Shown piece after piece: positions 1-7,675 of a stretch of 34,524 nucleotides of DNA. The stretch's first letter is position 1. Each line of letters starts with the position of its first letter. The stretch lies in assembly GCA_025360425.1 (NCBI GenBank), contig JANYCD010000084.1, forward strand, positions 1 through 34,524, read 5' to 3'. The stretch comes from Sterolibacteriaceae bacterium. Lineage in GTDB: Bacteria; Pseudomonadota; Gammaproteobacteria; Burkholderiales; Rhodocyclaceae. Below the pieces are notes generated by a model. The model made no database searches. It saw only the letters and a program-made list of their open reading frames with translations, and was not told the origin of the DNA. The translations under genes were made by a program, and so were the position numbers.

Positions 1-38
1 GCGCTCCTACCAACCTGTAGGAGCGCCGCCCTCGGCGC
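1..38. repeat. REP-like palindromic repeat
   Basis: Two overlapping inverted repeats are visible. GCGCTCCTAC (1-10) pairs with GTAGGAGCGC (17-26), and GCGCCG (23-28) pairs with CGGCGC (33-38). The GTAGGAGCG motif followed by a second GC-rich hairpin resembles the REP elements common in gamma- and betaproteobacteria. It lies just upstream of rlmJ and is cut by the window start, so its full extent is unknown. Confidence 0.5.
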
Positions 39-61
39 GATTGCTGTGATACCTTCCACCC

Positions 62-910
62 ATGCTCAGCTACCGCCACGCCTTTCACGCCGGCAACCAC
101 GCCGATCTGCTCAAGCACTTCGTGCTGGTGCAACTGCTGCGCTATTTCAGCCAGAAGGACAAACCCTACTGGTTCATCGACACCCACGCCGGTGCCGGCT
201 GTTACAAGCTCGACTCGACCTACGCGAAAAAAAATCTCGAATTTGAGTCCGGCATCGCCCGCCTCTGGTCGCGCCACGATCTACCGCCGGCAGTGGCTGA
301 CTATGTCGATCAGGTGCGGGCTCTCAACACCGATGGAAAGCTCCAGCTATACCCTGGCTCGCCGCTGCTGGCGCTGAACCTGATGCGCGATGCGGATCGC
401 TTGCGCCTGTTCGAGTTGCACAGCACGGATGTTCATCTGCTGGAGAAGCAGTTCGCCGAAGCCGGAAAGCGTGTCGCCATCCGCCAGGCCGATGGCTTTG
501 CCGAAATAAAATCAGTGCTGCCGCCACCGCCGCGGCGCGGCCTGGTATTGATCGACCCATCCTACGAAGACAAACGCGATTACGTGCGACTCATCGCCGC
601 CTTGAAGGAAGGTATCAGCCGTTTTTCGACCGGCACTTACTTGATCTGGTATCCGCTGCTACAACGCGGCGATACCCGGCAGTTGCCGGAAAAACTGAAA
701 CGGCTGCCGGTCAAGAGCTGGCTCCAAGTCAATCTCACCGTTCACACACCGAGCGAAGATGGCTATGGCATGCATGGCAGTGGGCTGATCATTCTCAATC
801 CACCATGGACACTACTGGGGACGCTACAGGAAGTCATGCCGTGGCTGACGCAGGCCCTGGCACAGGACGCCGGAGCAGACTACGCATTGGAAATCAGCAA
901 GGCGCCCTGA
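62..910 (+). CDS. rlmJ: 23S rRNA (adenine(2030)-N6)-methyltransferase RlmJ
   Basis: The 282-residue protein has the usual RlmJ length. RlmJ is an S-adenosylmethionine-dependent enzyme that methylates N6 of A2030 in 23S rRNA. The N-terminus MLSYRHAFHAGNHADLLKH is the family signature. The SAM-binding region DTHAGAGCY lies near residues 40-48, and the catalytic DPPY-type motif appears as LIDPSY near residues 162-167, with Ser in place of the second Pro. The ATG at 62 gives the canonical start; no strong Shine-Dalgarno sequence is visible. The gene converges on the minus-strand norF-like gene, leaving a 19-base gap. The call is confident from motif content alone. Confidence 0.95.
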   Translation: MLSYRHAFHAGNHADLLKHFVLVQLLRYFSQKDKPYWFIDTHAGAGCYKLDSTYAKKNLEFESGIARLWSRHDLPPAVADYVDQVRALNTDGKLQLYPGSPLLALNLMRDADRLRLFELHSTDVHLLEKQFAEAGKRVAIRQADGFAEIKSVLPPPPRRGLVLIDPSYEDKRDYVRLIAALKEGISRFSTGTYLIWYPLLQRGDTRQLPEKLKRLPVKSWLQVNLTVHTPSEDGYGMHGSGLIILNPPWTLLGTLQEVMPWLTQALAQDAGADYALEISKAP

Positions 911-929
911 TCGACGGGCAGAAGCTGGC

Positions 930-1205
930 TTAGGTGCCCGACCAGTAGAGCGCGAGGATCGCGCTGCCTACAATAACCGCCCATGCTTCAAAAACGATTC
1001 GCAAAGGCAGCGGCGCGGTGCGCAGTTCCATGAAATCCAGGAACACAAAACGCACCTTGATGAAGGCGATGAGCACGATCGCAACAGTGGCGTAGCCGTA
1101 ATGACTGCCGAATCCCAGCCCGTGACCGAACTCCCAGGAGATAACGGTCGCCAGGATGAGCATGAGCCAGACCGGTGTGACCTTGTGCCGCAATAGTGAG
1201 TTCAT
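930..1205 (-). CDS. norF: NorF-like / cytochrome c oxidase subunit IV-type small membrane protein
   Basis: This 91-residue protein has three predicted membrane helices, near residues 10-27, 36-59 and 68-88. The sequence between helices 2 and 3 (KVRFVFLDFMELR) is typical of prokaryotic COX4/NorF-type proteins. It starts 4 bases after the end of the NorE-like gene, so the two are almost certainly co-transcribed and co-translated. NorF-family proteins are accessory to nitric oxide reductase or heme-copper oxidases; they hold no known catalytic centre. The specific NorF assignment rests mainly on pairing with the NorE-like gene. An alternative is subunit IV of an aa3-type quinol or cytochrome oxidase whose other subunits lie elsewhere. 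Confidence 0.75.
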   Translation of the reverse strand: MNSLLRHKVTPVWLMLILATVISWEFGHGLGFGSHYGYATVAIVLIAFIKVRFVFLDFMELRTAPLPLRIVFEAWAVIVGSAILALYWSGT

Positions 1206-1209
1206 GTCG

Positions 1210-1797
1210 CTACTTGATCAGATACAACAGCGCAAACAGCACGATCCAGAGGATATCCACCAGGTGCCAAAAGCTGGCGCCGCTTTCCAGCACATTGATG
1301 TTTTTTTCATTGAAGACACCTCGTCGTGAAGTGCTCCAGAGAAACGCCAAAACACCCATGCCGATCAGCACGTGCATCAGATGTATGCCGGTGAACACGA
1401 AGTAGTACATATAGAAATCGTTGGTGGTCAGCGTGATTCCGGCATGGATTTTTTCGCTGTACTCAAAAAACTTGATCACCACGAATCCAAACCCGCACAG
1501 GAATGCCAGGGCAAACAAACGCGCACTGAGTTTGCCAAGATTGCTACGCGCTGCCTGAATGGCGAGCGCCACAAACCACGAGCTGGTCAACATGAGGAAG
1601 GTGTTGAACGCGCCGAACCCCTGGCTCAGCGTACTCTGCGAATGGCTGAAGAGCGGAACGTCGTGGGCGCGGTAATAAACAAATACCACAAAGAACAAGG
1701 CGAATATCAACATGTCGCCGAGAATGAAAACCCACACTCCGGGCTCACCAGGCAAATGTCGCTTTGCCTTTGGAGAGACTGCGATTGAAACCGTCAC
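1210..1797 (-). CDS. norE: NorE-like heme-copper oxidase subunit III family protein
   Basis: The 195-residue protein belongs to the cytochrome c oxidase subunit III family. It has five predicted membrane helices and the motif PGEPGVWVFILGDM near residues 16-29, characteristic of the NorE branch. Conserved histidines and glutamates fall in helices 3-5 (FFEYSEKIHAG, FTGIHLMHVLIG, SFWHLVDILW). NorE is an accessory subunit linked to nitric oxide reductase; its exact function is unsettled. The ATG is only 6 bases beyond the galE stop codon. The catalytic NorC/NorB subunits are absent from the window, so placement in a glmS-galE operon is odd. It could instead serve an oxidase encoded elsewhere. 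Confidence 0.82.
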   Translation of the reverse strand: MTVSIAVSPKAKRHLPGEPGVWVFILGDMLIFALFFVVFVYYRAHDVPLFSHSQSTLSQGFGAFNTFLMLTSSWFVALAIQAARSNLGKLSARLFALAFLCGFGFVVIKFFEYSEKIHAGITLTTNDFYMYYFVFTGIHLMHVLIGMGVLAFLWSTSRRGVFNEKNINVLESGASFWHLVDILWIVLFALLYLIK

Positions 1798-1803
1798 TTC
1801 GGC

Positions 1804-2826
1804 CTAAGAGTTGGTGCCGGGCGAAACGCGGACTTCCGAGTTCTGCTGCCAGCGCCAGGTATCGCGACACATCGCATCCACATCACGCGTGGCGCGCCAA
1901 CCGAGCAGTTTCTGCGCCGCCGCCGGATCAGCCCAGCATTCGGCAATATCGCCAGGACGCCGATCTACGATTTGATACGGGATTGGGCGCCCAATGGCTT
2001 TCTCGAATGCCGCCACCATTTCCAGCACCGAGCAACCGCGCCCGGTGCCAAGGTTGACGGTCAGCAGGCCACCCTTGTCTTCAAGGTAACGCAACGCGGC
2101 CAGGTGTCCTTCGGCCAGATCAACCACATGGATGTAGTCACGTATGCCAGTGCCGTCTCGGGTTGGATAATCACTGCCGTAAACGCTCAATCGCTCACGC
2201 CGACCGTCCGCCACCTGGGCCACATACGGCATAAGGTTGTTGGGAATTCCGCTGGGTTCTTCGCCTATCAAACCGCTTTCGTGTGCCCCAACCGGATTGA
2301 AATAACGCAGCCGGGCAATTCGCCATGACGCATCCGATTTGTGCAGATCGGCCAAAACTTCTTCAACCATCCGCTTGGAACCGCCGTAAGGATTGGTTGC
2401 CCCGGTGGGAAAATCCTCGTGAATCGGCACCGAGGCGGGATCGCCATACACAGTAGCGGATGAACTGAAAATCAGCTTCTTGACACCCGCTTCTGCCATG
2501 GCCTCGCACAAGGCCACTGTCCCGCCGACATTGCAATCGTAGTAGCGCAGTGGCTGGGTCACCGATTCACCCACCGCCTTGAGACCGGCAAAGTGAATCG
2601 CCGCACTGACCGAGTGCTCGCGTAACAGGCGCGACACCAGGATTTTGTCGCGTACGTCACCCTCGACAAATGTCGGCGACCGCCCAACGATGCTGGTAAT
2701 ACGATCCACCACTTCGCGCCGACTGTTGTCGAGATTGTCGAGGATCACCACTTCATGGCCGGCCTGCATCAGCACAACGCACGCATGAGAGCCGATGTAG
2801 CCGGTACCACCCGTCACCAGAATCAC
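1804..2826 (-). CDS. galE: UDP-glucose 4-epimerase GalE
   Basis: This 340-residue extended short-chain dehydrogenase interconverts UDP-glucose and UDP-galactose, supplying sugars for LPS and exopolysaccharide. The NAD-binding GGTGYIG motif is at residues 6-12. The SSSATVYG strand (121-128) carries the catalytic Ser/Thr region, and the catalytic Tyr147 and Lys151 lie in NPYGGSKRM. The substrate-binding segment RYFNPVGAH and the C-terminal RRPGDIAECWAD are also typical of GalE. It starts 4 bases after the glmS stop, and its own stop is 6 bases before norE. Co-transcription with glmS makes sense, since both supply UDP-sugar or amino-sugar precursors of the envelope. Confidence 0.95.
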   Translation of the reverse strand: MILVTGGTGYIGSHACVVLMQAGHEVVILDNLDNSRREVVDRITSIVGRSPTFVEGDVRDKILVSRLLREHSVSAAIHFAGLKAVGESVTQPLRYYDCNVGGTVALCEAMAEAGVKKLIFSSSATVYGDPASVPIHEDFPTGATNPYGGSKRMVEEVLADLHKSDASWRIARLRYFNPVGAHESGLIGEEPSGIPNNLMPYVAQVADGRRERLSVYGSDYPTRDGTGIRDYIHVVDLAEGHLAALRYLEDKGGLLTVNLGTGRGCSVLEMVAAFEKAIGRPIPYQIVDRRPGDIAECWADPAAAQKLLGWRATRDVDAMCRDTWRWQQNSEVRVSPGTNS

Positions 2827-2830
2827 TGGA

Positions 2831-4648
2831 TTACTCCACTGTTACGGACTTGGCGAGATTTCTCGGTTTATCAACGTCGGTACCCTTTACCAGAGCGGCG
2901 TGATACGCCAGCAATTGCAACGGCACGACATGCAGGATGGGCGAGAGCAAACCATAGTGCTCCGGCAATCGCAAGATATGCACGCCCTCCGACGTTGCAA
3001 CCTCGGAATCCGCGTCAGCGAATACATACAACTCCCCGCCCCGCGCCTTGACCACTTCCAGATTGGACTTGAGCTTTACCAGCAACGCGTCGTTCGGCGC
3101 TACCACAAACACCGGCATATCCTTGTCCACCAGGGCCAGTGGACCATGCTTGAGTTCGCCGGCCGGGTAGGCTTCGGCATGGATGTAGGATATTTCCTTG
3201 AGCTTCAATGCACCTTCCATCGCGATCGGGTAGTGCAGACCACGTCCAAGAAACAATGCATGACTTTTGTGGGCAAGCTGCGCGGCCCAATTCATGATAT
3301 CCGGCTCCAGCGCAAGTACTTTTTTCAAAGCCACCGGCAAATGGCGCAAGGCTTTCAAATGCTGCGCTTCATCGCCAGGCGAAAGTTTTCCTTGCTGCTT
3401 GGCCAGCGTCAACGCCAGCAGTGCCAGCGCTGCCAACTGGGTAGTGAACGCCTTGGTCGATGCCACACCGATTTCCGGCCCGGCGCGGGTGAGGAACCTG
3501 AGAGCGCAGCCTCTTATCAGTGCAGACTCCGCCACATTGCAGATCGCCAATGTTTTATCTTGTCCCAACACTGTCGCATGTTTGACGGCAGCCAGCGTGT
3601 CTGCCGTTTCGCCCGACTGGGAAATGGCGACGACCAGCGTGTCGGAACTGGAGGCCGATGCGCGGTAACGGTATTCACTGGCAAACTCCACGCTGCATGG
3701 AATGCCGACGAGCTGCTCGATCCAGTAACGTGCCACCATGCCGGCGTGGTAGCTGGTTCCGCAAGCGAGAATCAGCACCGATCGTGTCGTCTGAAACACC
3801 GCCGGCGCATCAACACCAAACAAGTTGGGCGACAGGCTTTGCGCACCACCGATCAGCTCAAGTGTGTTCGCCAGCGCTTGGGGCTGCTCGAAAATTTCCT
3901 TTTGCATGTAGTGACGGTAGGTGCCGAGCTCGACGGCATCGGCCGAAAGTAGACTCTCCATCACCGGTCGCAGCACTGCCGTGCCATCAGTACACACGAC
4001 GCGACAGCTACTGCGGGTGATTTCGGCAACATCACCATCTTCAAGATAGATCATGTTGCGCGTGACTTGCAACAGGGCCGATGGGTCTGACGCCGCATAG
4101 TTCGCATCTTCGCCGATGCCCAATAAAAGCGGCGCACCCTGACGCGCGACCACGATGCGATCTTCACCTTGCGCGAGTACTGCGATGGCATAGGCACCGG
4201 TCAGTTGCGCGGTAGCGATGCGCACTGCCTCAAAAAGATCAGGCACGGTCTTGAGTGTCTCTTCAATCAGATGCGCGATGGATTCGGTATCGGTTTCGGA
4301 TTCGTAAACATGACCTTTGGCAATCAGCCGCTCGCGAATCTCAGCGAAGTTTTCGATGATGCCGTTATGGACGACCGCCAATCCACCCGAAACATGGGGA
4401 TGCGCATTACGTTCCGAGGGCACGCCGTGCGTCGCCCAGCGCGTGTGCGCGATGCCTTGCGTGGCACTCAAACCATTGGCCTGAGTCGCCAGCTCGGCCA
4501 CCCGGCCCAAGCTGCGTACCCGGTGCAGAGCCGGATTCAGCACTGCAAGCCCCGCCGAGTCGTAACCCCGGTATTCGAGTTTGCGCAAACCCTCGATCAG
4601 GACTGGAACGATGTTGCTATTGGAAACTGCCGCGACGATGCCACACAT
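2831..4648 (-). CDS. glmS: Glutamine-fructose-6-phosphate aminotransferase (isomerizing) GlmS
   Basis: GlmS makes glucosamine-6-phosphate from fructose-6-phosphate and glutamine, the first step towards UDP-GlcNAc for peptidoglycan and LPS. The chosen ATG at 4648 gives MCGIVAAV, so Met removal exposes the essential N-terminal Cys nucleophile. An upstream in-frame TTG at 4654 would bury it and is rejected. The class II glutaminase domain spans about residues 1-240 ([22 protein letters not shown]). Two SIS sugar-phosphate isomerase domains follow, with CGTSYHAG and SQSGETADT in the first. The C-terminus ends in the conserved [13 protein letters not shown]. At 605 residues it is full length. It is the first gene of the glmS-galE-norE-norF run. 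Confidence 0.96.
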   Translation of the reverse strand: MCGIVAAVSNSNIVPVLIEGLRKLEYRGYDSAGLAVLNPALHRVRSLGRVAELATQANGLSATQGIAHTRWATHGVPSERNAHPHVSGGLAVVHNGIIENFAEIRERLIAKGHVYESETDTESIAHLIEETLKTVPDLFEAVRIATAQLTGAYAIAVLAQGEDRIVVARQGAPLLLGIGEDANYAASDPSALLQVTRNMIYLEDGDVAEITRSSCRVVCTDGTAVLRPVMESLLSADAVELGTYRHYMQKEIFEQPQALANTLELIGGAQSLSPNLFGVDAPAVFQTTRSVLILACGTSYHAGMVARYWIEQLVGIPCSVEFASEYRYRASASSSDTLVVAISQSGETADTLAAVKHATVLGQDKTLAICNVAESALIRGCALRFLTRAGPEIGVASTKAFTTQLAALALLALTLAKQQGKLSPGDEAQHLKALRHLPVALKKVLALEPDIMNWAAQLAHKSHALFLGRGLHYPIAMEGALKLKEISYIHAEAYPAGELKHGPLALVDKDMPVFVVAPNDALLVKLKSNLEVVKARGGELYVFADADSEVATSEGVHILRLPEHYGLLSPILHVVPLQLLAYHAALVKGTDVDKPRNLAKSVTVE

Positions 4649-4681
4649 GTTCAACTTTTCATTAGTGTTGGAAGCCAGACG

Positions 4682-4687
4682 AGTATA
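4682..4687 (-). promoter_or_regulatory. Possible -10 element for the glmS operon
   Basis: On the minus strand the sequence reads TATACT, 33 bases before the glmS ATG. It matches the TATAAT consensus in five of six positions. No good -35 hexamer is seen 16-18 bases upstream, so this is tentative. Confidence 0.3.
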
Positions 4688-4727
4688 GCCGATGGCTGTG
4701 GCACTCTCGCGTCCGGCGGTTCGGCGC

Positions 4728-4733
4728 TACAAT
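4728..4733 (+). promoter_or_regulatory. Possible -10 element for pyrD
   Basis: TACAAT matches TATAAT at five of six positions and ends 9 bases before the pyrD ATG. If real, the transcript would be leaderless or nearly so; no clear Shine-Dalgarno sequence precedes pyrD. A recognisable -35 is missing. Confidence 0.3.
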
Positions 4734-4742
4734 CCGTAGCCC

Positions 4743-5777
4743 ATGCCGACCTGCCGCCCGCCCTATTCCCTGCTGCGTCCCCTGCTGTTTTCCGTTGATG
4801 CGGAAACGGCACACGAGCTCACCATCGGCAGTCTCAAGCGGCTTTCCGCATTCGGTCTTGTACCCGCCACGAAAATGCCGCCATGCGATCCGGTTCGCGT
4901 CATGGGCATCACTTTGCCCAATCGGGTCGGCCTTGCTGCCGGACTGGACAAGAACGGTGAATGTATCGACGCCTGGGGCAAGCTTGGTTTTGGCTTTGTC
5001 GAGATTGGTACCGTTACACCCCGGCCGCAGCCGGGCAACCCAAAACCGCGCATGTTCCGGCTGCCGGAGCAACAAGCCATCATCAACCGGCTTGGCTTCA
5101 ATAATCATGGCGTCGATGCGTTGCTGGAAAAAGTACGGGCCGCAAAATTCAAGGGTGTGCTCGGCATCAACATCGGCAAGAATTTCGACACGCCGATCGA
5201 ACGCGCCGCCGAGGATTATCTAGCCTGTCTCGACAAGGTCTATGCACTGGCCGGCTATGTCACCGTCAATATCTCCAGCCCAAACACGCAGAATCTGCGC
5301 CAGTTGCAGGGCGAGTCCGAACTCGACGCGCTGCTGGGCGCACTCAAGGCGCGGCAGACCATGCTCGCCGACCGCTTTGGCCGCTACGTGCCGCTGGTGC
5401 TGAAGATTGCGCCGGACCTGGACGAGGCCCAGATTGTCACCATTGCCGCTGCGCTGCGCCGTCATCGCATTGACGGTGTAATCGCCACCAACACAACGAT
5501 CACCCGCGAAGGTGTACAAGGCCTGTCGCATGCTGAAGAGACTGGCGGACTTTCCGGCGCACCGCTGTTCGACAAATCCACCGCCGTGCTACGCACGCTC
5601 GCCAAAGCCCTGGCCAATGAGTTGCCCATCATCGGCGTCGGCGGCATTACCGATGGCGCCCGAGCCAAAGCCAAGCTGGATGCCGGCGCAAGCCTGGTGC
5701 AAATCTATTCGGGGTTGATTTATCGCGGCCCGCAACTCATCGATGAATGTGTGACGTCGACTGCGTCACACGCGTGA
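4743..5777 (+). CDS. pyrD: Quinone-dependent dihydroorotate dehydrogenase (class 2) PyrD
   Basis: The 344-residue flavoenzyme oxidises dihydroorotate to orotate in pyrimidine synthesis and passes electrons to membrane quinones. The N-terminal helical extension (residues 7-45, including [13 protein letters not shown]) is the membrane-association element of class 2 enzymes. FMN and substrate motifs follow: [10 protein letters not shown] (63-72), [19 protein letters not shown] (85-103) and NRLGFNNHG (115-123). The catalytic base is expected at Ser179 in NISSPNT. The FMN-phosphate loop GVGGI lies near the C-terminus. The gene is divergent from glmS (94 bases between starts) and converges on cheB with a 14-base gap. 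It is a monocistronic housekeeping gene here. Confidence 0.96.
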   Translation: MPTCRPPYSLLRPLLFSVDAETAHELTIGSLKRLSAFGLVPATKMPPCDPVRVMGITLPNRVGLAAGLDKNGECIDAWGKLGFGFVEIGTVTPRPQPGNPKPRMFRLPEQQAIINRLGFNNHGVDALLEKVRAAKFKGVLGINIGKNFDTPIERAAEDYLACLDKVYALAGYVTVNISSPNTQNLRQLQGESELDALLGALKARQTMLADRFGRYVPLVLKIAPDLDEAQIVTIAAALRRHRIDGVIATNTTITREGVQGLSHAEETGGLSGAPLFDKSTAVLRTLAKALANELPIIGVGGITDGARAKAKLDAGASLVQIYSGLIYRGPQLIDECVTSTASHA

Positions 5778-5791
5778 AACCTGACCGCTCA

Positions 5792-6883
5792 TCAACGGGT
5801 TCCCGCCGCCCCGCGTTCATTCAGATGTTGCACGATGCGCCGCGCCATTTCATAAATGGGGGCTACCTCGGCAACCGCATCCAGCGCAATCGCCTCTCGC
5901 GGCATGCCGAATACGACACAGCTTGCTTCATCCTGGGCAAACGTATGCGCACCGGCCAAGCGCATTTCACGCAAGCCCTCCGCACCATCCTTGCCCATGC
6001 CGGTAAGGATCACGCCAACGGCATATTCTCCTGCGTTGCTTGCGGCTGATCGGAACAGAACATCAACTGATGGTCGATGACGATTCACCGGCACGCTTTG
6101 CGACAACTCCGTCATGTAGTGGACACCGCTGCGCTTAAGCAGCAAGTGCGAATGTCCGGGTGCGACATAGGCATGCCCGGGTAGCACATGCTCACCGTGT
6201 TCGGCTTCCTTAACCGAGATACGGCACAGATTGTTCAGGCGATTGGCAAAAGGTCTGGTGAACCCCTCGGGCATGTGTTGGGCAATCAACACAGCGGGGC
6301 AATCGGGCGGAAGCTTGACCAGCACTTCCTTGATCGCCTCGGTACCGCCGCTGGAAGCACCAATGATGATCAGCTTCCCGGTCGACACGCGTGGATTGGC
6401 GATTGATGGCAATATCCGCGCAGCCGCTTCCGGCGTATTTGCCAACACAGCTCTTCGCTTGAGCCTGGCCAGCATGGCGGCGCGAATCTTGAAAGCAATT
6501 TCGCCAGCATATTCCTGCATGCTAGCGTCGATGTCGAGTTCCGGCCTGGCGACGAAATCGATTGCACCGAGTTCCAAAGCCCGCAAAGTCATCTCCGCCC
6601 CCCGCTCGGTCAGTGTTGCCACCATGACCACCGGCATCGGTCGCAGGCGCATCAAACGTTCGAGAAAATCGAGCCCGTCCATGCTTGGGATTTCCGTATC
6701 CAGTATCAGCACGTCGGGATTCAGGGCACGGATCATTTCCGTCGCCACAAGAGGGTCAGGGGCTGTCTCGATGACCGATATACCAGGCTGCGTGTTGATG
6801 ATTTCGCTCAGCGCCCTGCGACTCAGTGGCGAAGCGCCAACCACCAGTACCCTGATTTTTGGCGCAACCGATGGCGTCTGCAC
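5792..6883 (-). CDS. cheB: CheB-type protein-glutamate methylesterase with degenerate receiver domain
   Basis: CheB removes methyl groups from (and deamidates) chemoreceptor glutamates during adaptation. In this 363-residue protein the C-terminal catalytic domain looks intact: Ser177 (GASSGG), His203 (QHMPEGF) and Asp299 (GMGKDG) form the expected triad. The N-terminal receiver is abnormal. The usual acidic pair in VVDDS reads VVGAS (Gly16-Ala17) and the conserved Lys reads Arg113 (FVARP), although Asp62 ([10 protein letters not shown]) and Thr90 remain. Mg2+-dependent phosphorylation should therefore be impaired, so activity may be constitutive or controlled differently. The start is GTG at 6883, 3 bases after the cheY-like stop. 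No cheA, cheW, cheR or receptor gene is in view. Confidence 0.88.
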   Translation of the reverse strand: MQTPSVAPKIRVLVVGASPLSRRALSEIINTQPGISVIETAPDPLVATEMIRALNPDVLILDTEIPSMDGLDFLERLMRLRPMPVVMVATLTERGAEMTLRALELGAIDFVARPELDIDASMQEYAGEIAFKIRAAMLARLKRRAVLANTPEAAARILPSIANPRVSTGKLIIIGASSGGTEAIKEVLVKLPPDCPAVLIAQHMPEGFTRPFANRLNNLCRISVKEAEHGEHVLPGHAYVAPGHSHLLLKRSGVHYMTELSQSVPVNRHRPSVDVLFRSAASNAGEYAVGVILTGMGKDGAEGLREMRLAGAHTFAQDEASCVVFGMPREAIALDAVAEVAPIYEMARRIVQHLNERGAAGTR

Positions 6884-6886
6884 GGT

Positions 6887-7252
6887 TCAGTTCAGAACCT
6901 TATTGATCACGTCGAGCAATCGAGCCGGATCAAACGGCTTGACCATCCAGCCCGTGGCGCCTGCAGCCCTGCCCTGCGCCTTCATATGATTGCTTGACTC
7001 GGTGGTCAGCATCAGAATCGGAGCCGTCTTGTATTCGGGCAGCGCACGCAGCGATCGAACCAGCGTCAGGCCATCCATCCGCGGCATGTTCTGGTCGGTC
7101 AACACCAGACTCATCGACCCCAGTTGGGCCTTTTCCAACCCATCCTGCCCATCTTCGGCCTCGATCACTTCGTAGCCTGCGCTACGCAAGGTAATTCGCA
7201 CGATCTTGCGCGTCGCCGGAGAATCGTCCACTGCCAGTATTCGTCTGCCCAT
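6887..7252 (-). CDS. cheY: CheY-like single-domain response regulator
   Basis: This 121-residue stand-alone receiver has all phosphorylation residues: Asp9-Asp10 (VDDS), phospho-acceptor Asp53 (LTDQNMPRMDG), Thr83 (MLTTES) and Lys105 (MVKPFDP). It resembles the CheY paralogues in betaproteobacterial chemotaxis clusters, which take phosphate from CheA and act on the motor switch or on another target. GGAG lies 8 bases upstream of the ATG. It is the first gene of a two-gene operon with cheB. The contrast between this intact receiver and the degenerate CheB receiver next to it is notable. Which kinase serves it is unknown, since no CheA is encoded here. Confidence 0.85.
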   Translation of the reverse strand: MGRRILAVDDSPATRKIVRITLRSAGYEVIEAEDGQDGLEKAQLGSMSLVLTDQNMPRMDGLTLVRSLRALPEYKTAPILMLTTESSNHMKAQGRAAGATGWMVKPFDPARLLDVINKVLN

Positions 7253-7675
7253 TCTGTGTCTCCATGTCGCCAGGCTGTGATTGTCTTAAAAATGTCCACT
7301 TCTCCTGCCCGCATGTCATGCGACTTCACCGGGTTCGATCACTTTCCGGGCACCACCAAGCCGGGAGCATTCATTGTTCGGGCTGCTGACTTTTCGTCGC
7401 CGACCACAAGCACCAGCGCTTGCAGTGAATCAAGGCCGGACTGCGCGTCGCACTCACAGCCATGCCATGGGGAATTACCTCCACTACTACGGCCAACGGC
7501 CGGCGGACTTTAGGGCATGGCTCAGACTGATGCGCACCTGCTTGCATGCGACATTTGCCTGTGATACAAGTCGGGCCTCGTCAAGCGTGCATTCAGTTCC
7601 GGCAACCCACCTGGCCGTCAGTTGCTTGCTGCGCCGGTACGACAAAACAAGACGCAACGCCCACAGGGAAAACCA
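7253..7675. other. Long intergenic region between the divergent cheY-like and histidine kinase genes
   Basis: About 420 bases separate the two divergent start codons. I see no convincing ORF with coding character, no RNA gene and no strong promoter match. It must carry the promoters of the cheY-cheB pair and of the kinase operon. Only short palindromes such as GCATG-T-CATGC are present. Confidence 0.4.

Noticed and set aside
2900-3952. Long plus-strand frame antisense to glmS (350 codons)
   Set aside because: It overlaps a clear glmS on the other strand and has Gln/Arg/Cys-rich non-protein-like composition.
4649-4654. Upstream TTG start for glmS giving MNMCGIV
   Set aside because: It would bury the catalytic cysteine that must be N-terminal after Met removal; the ATG at 4648 is correct.
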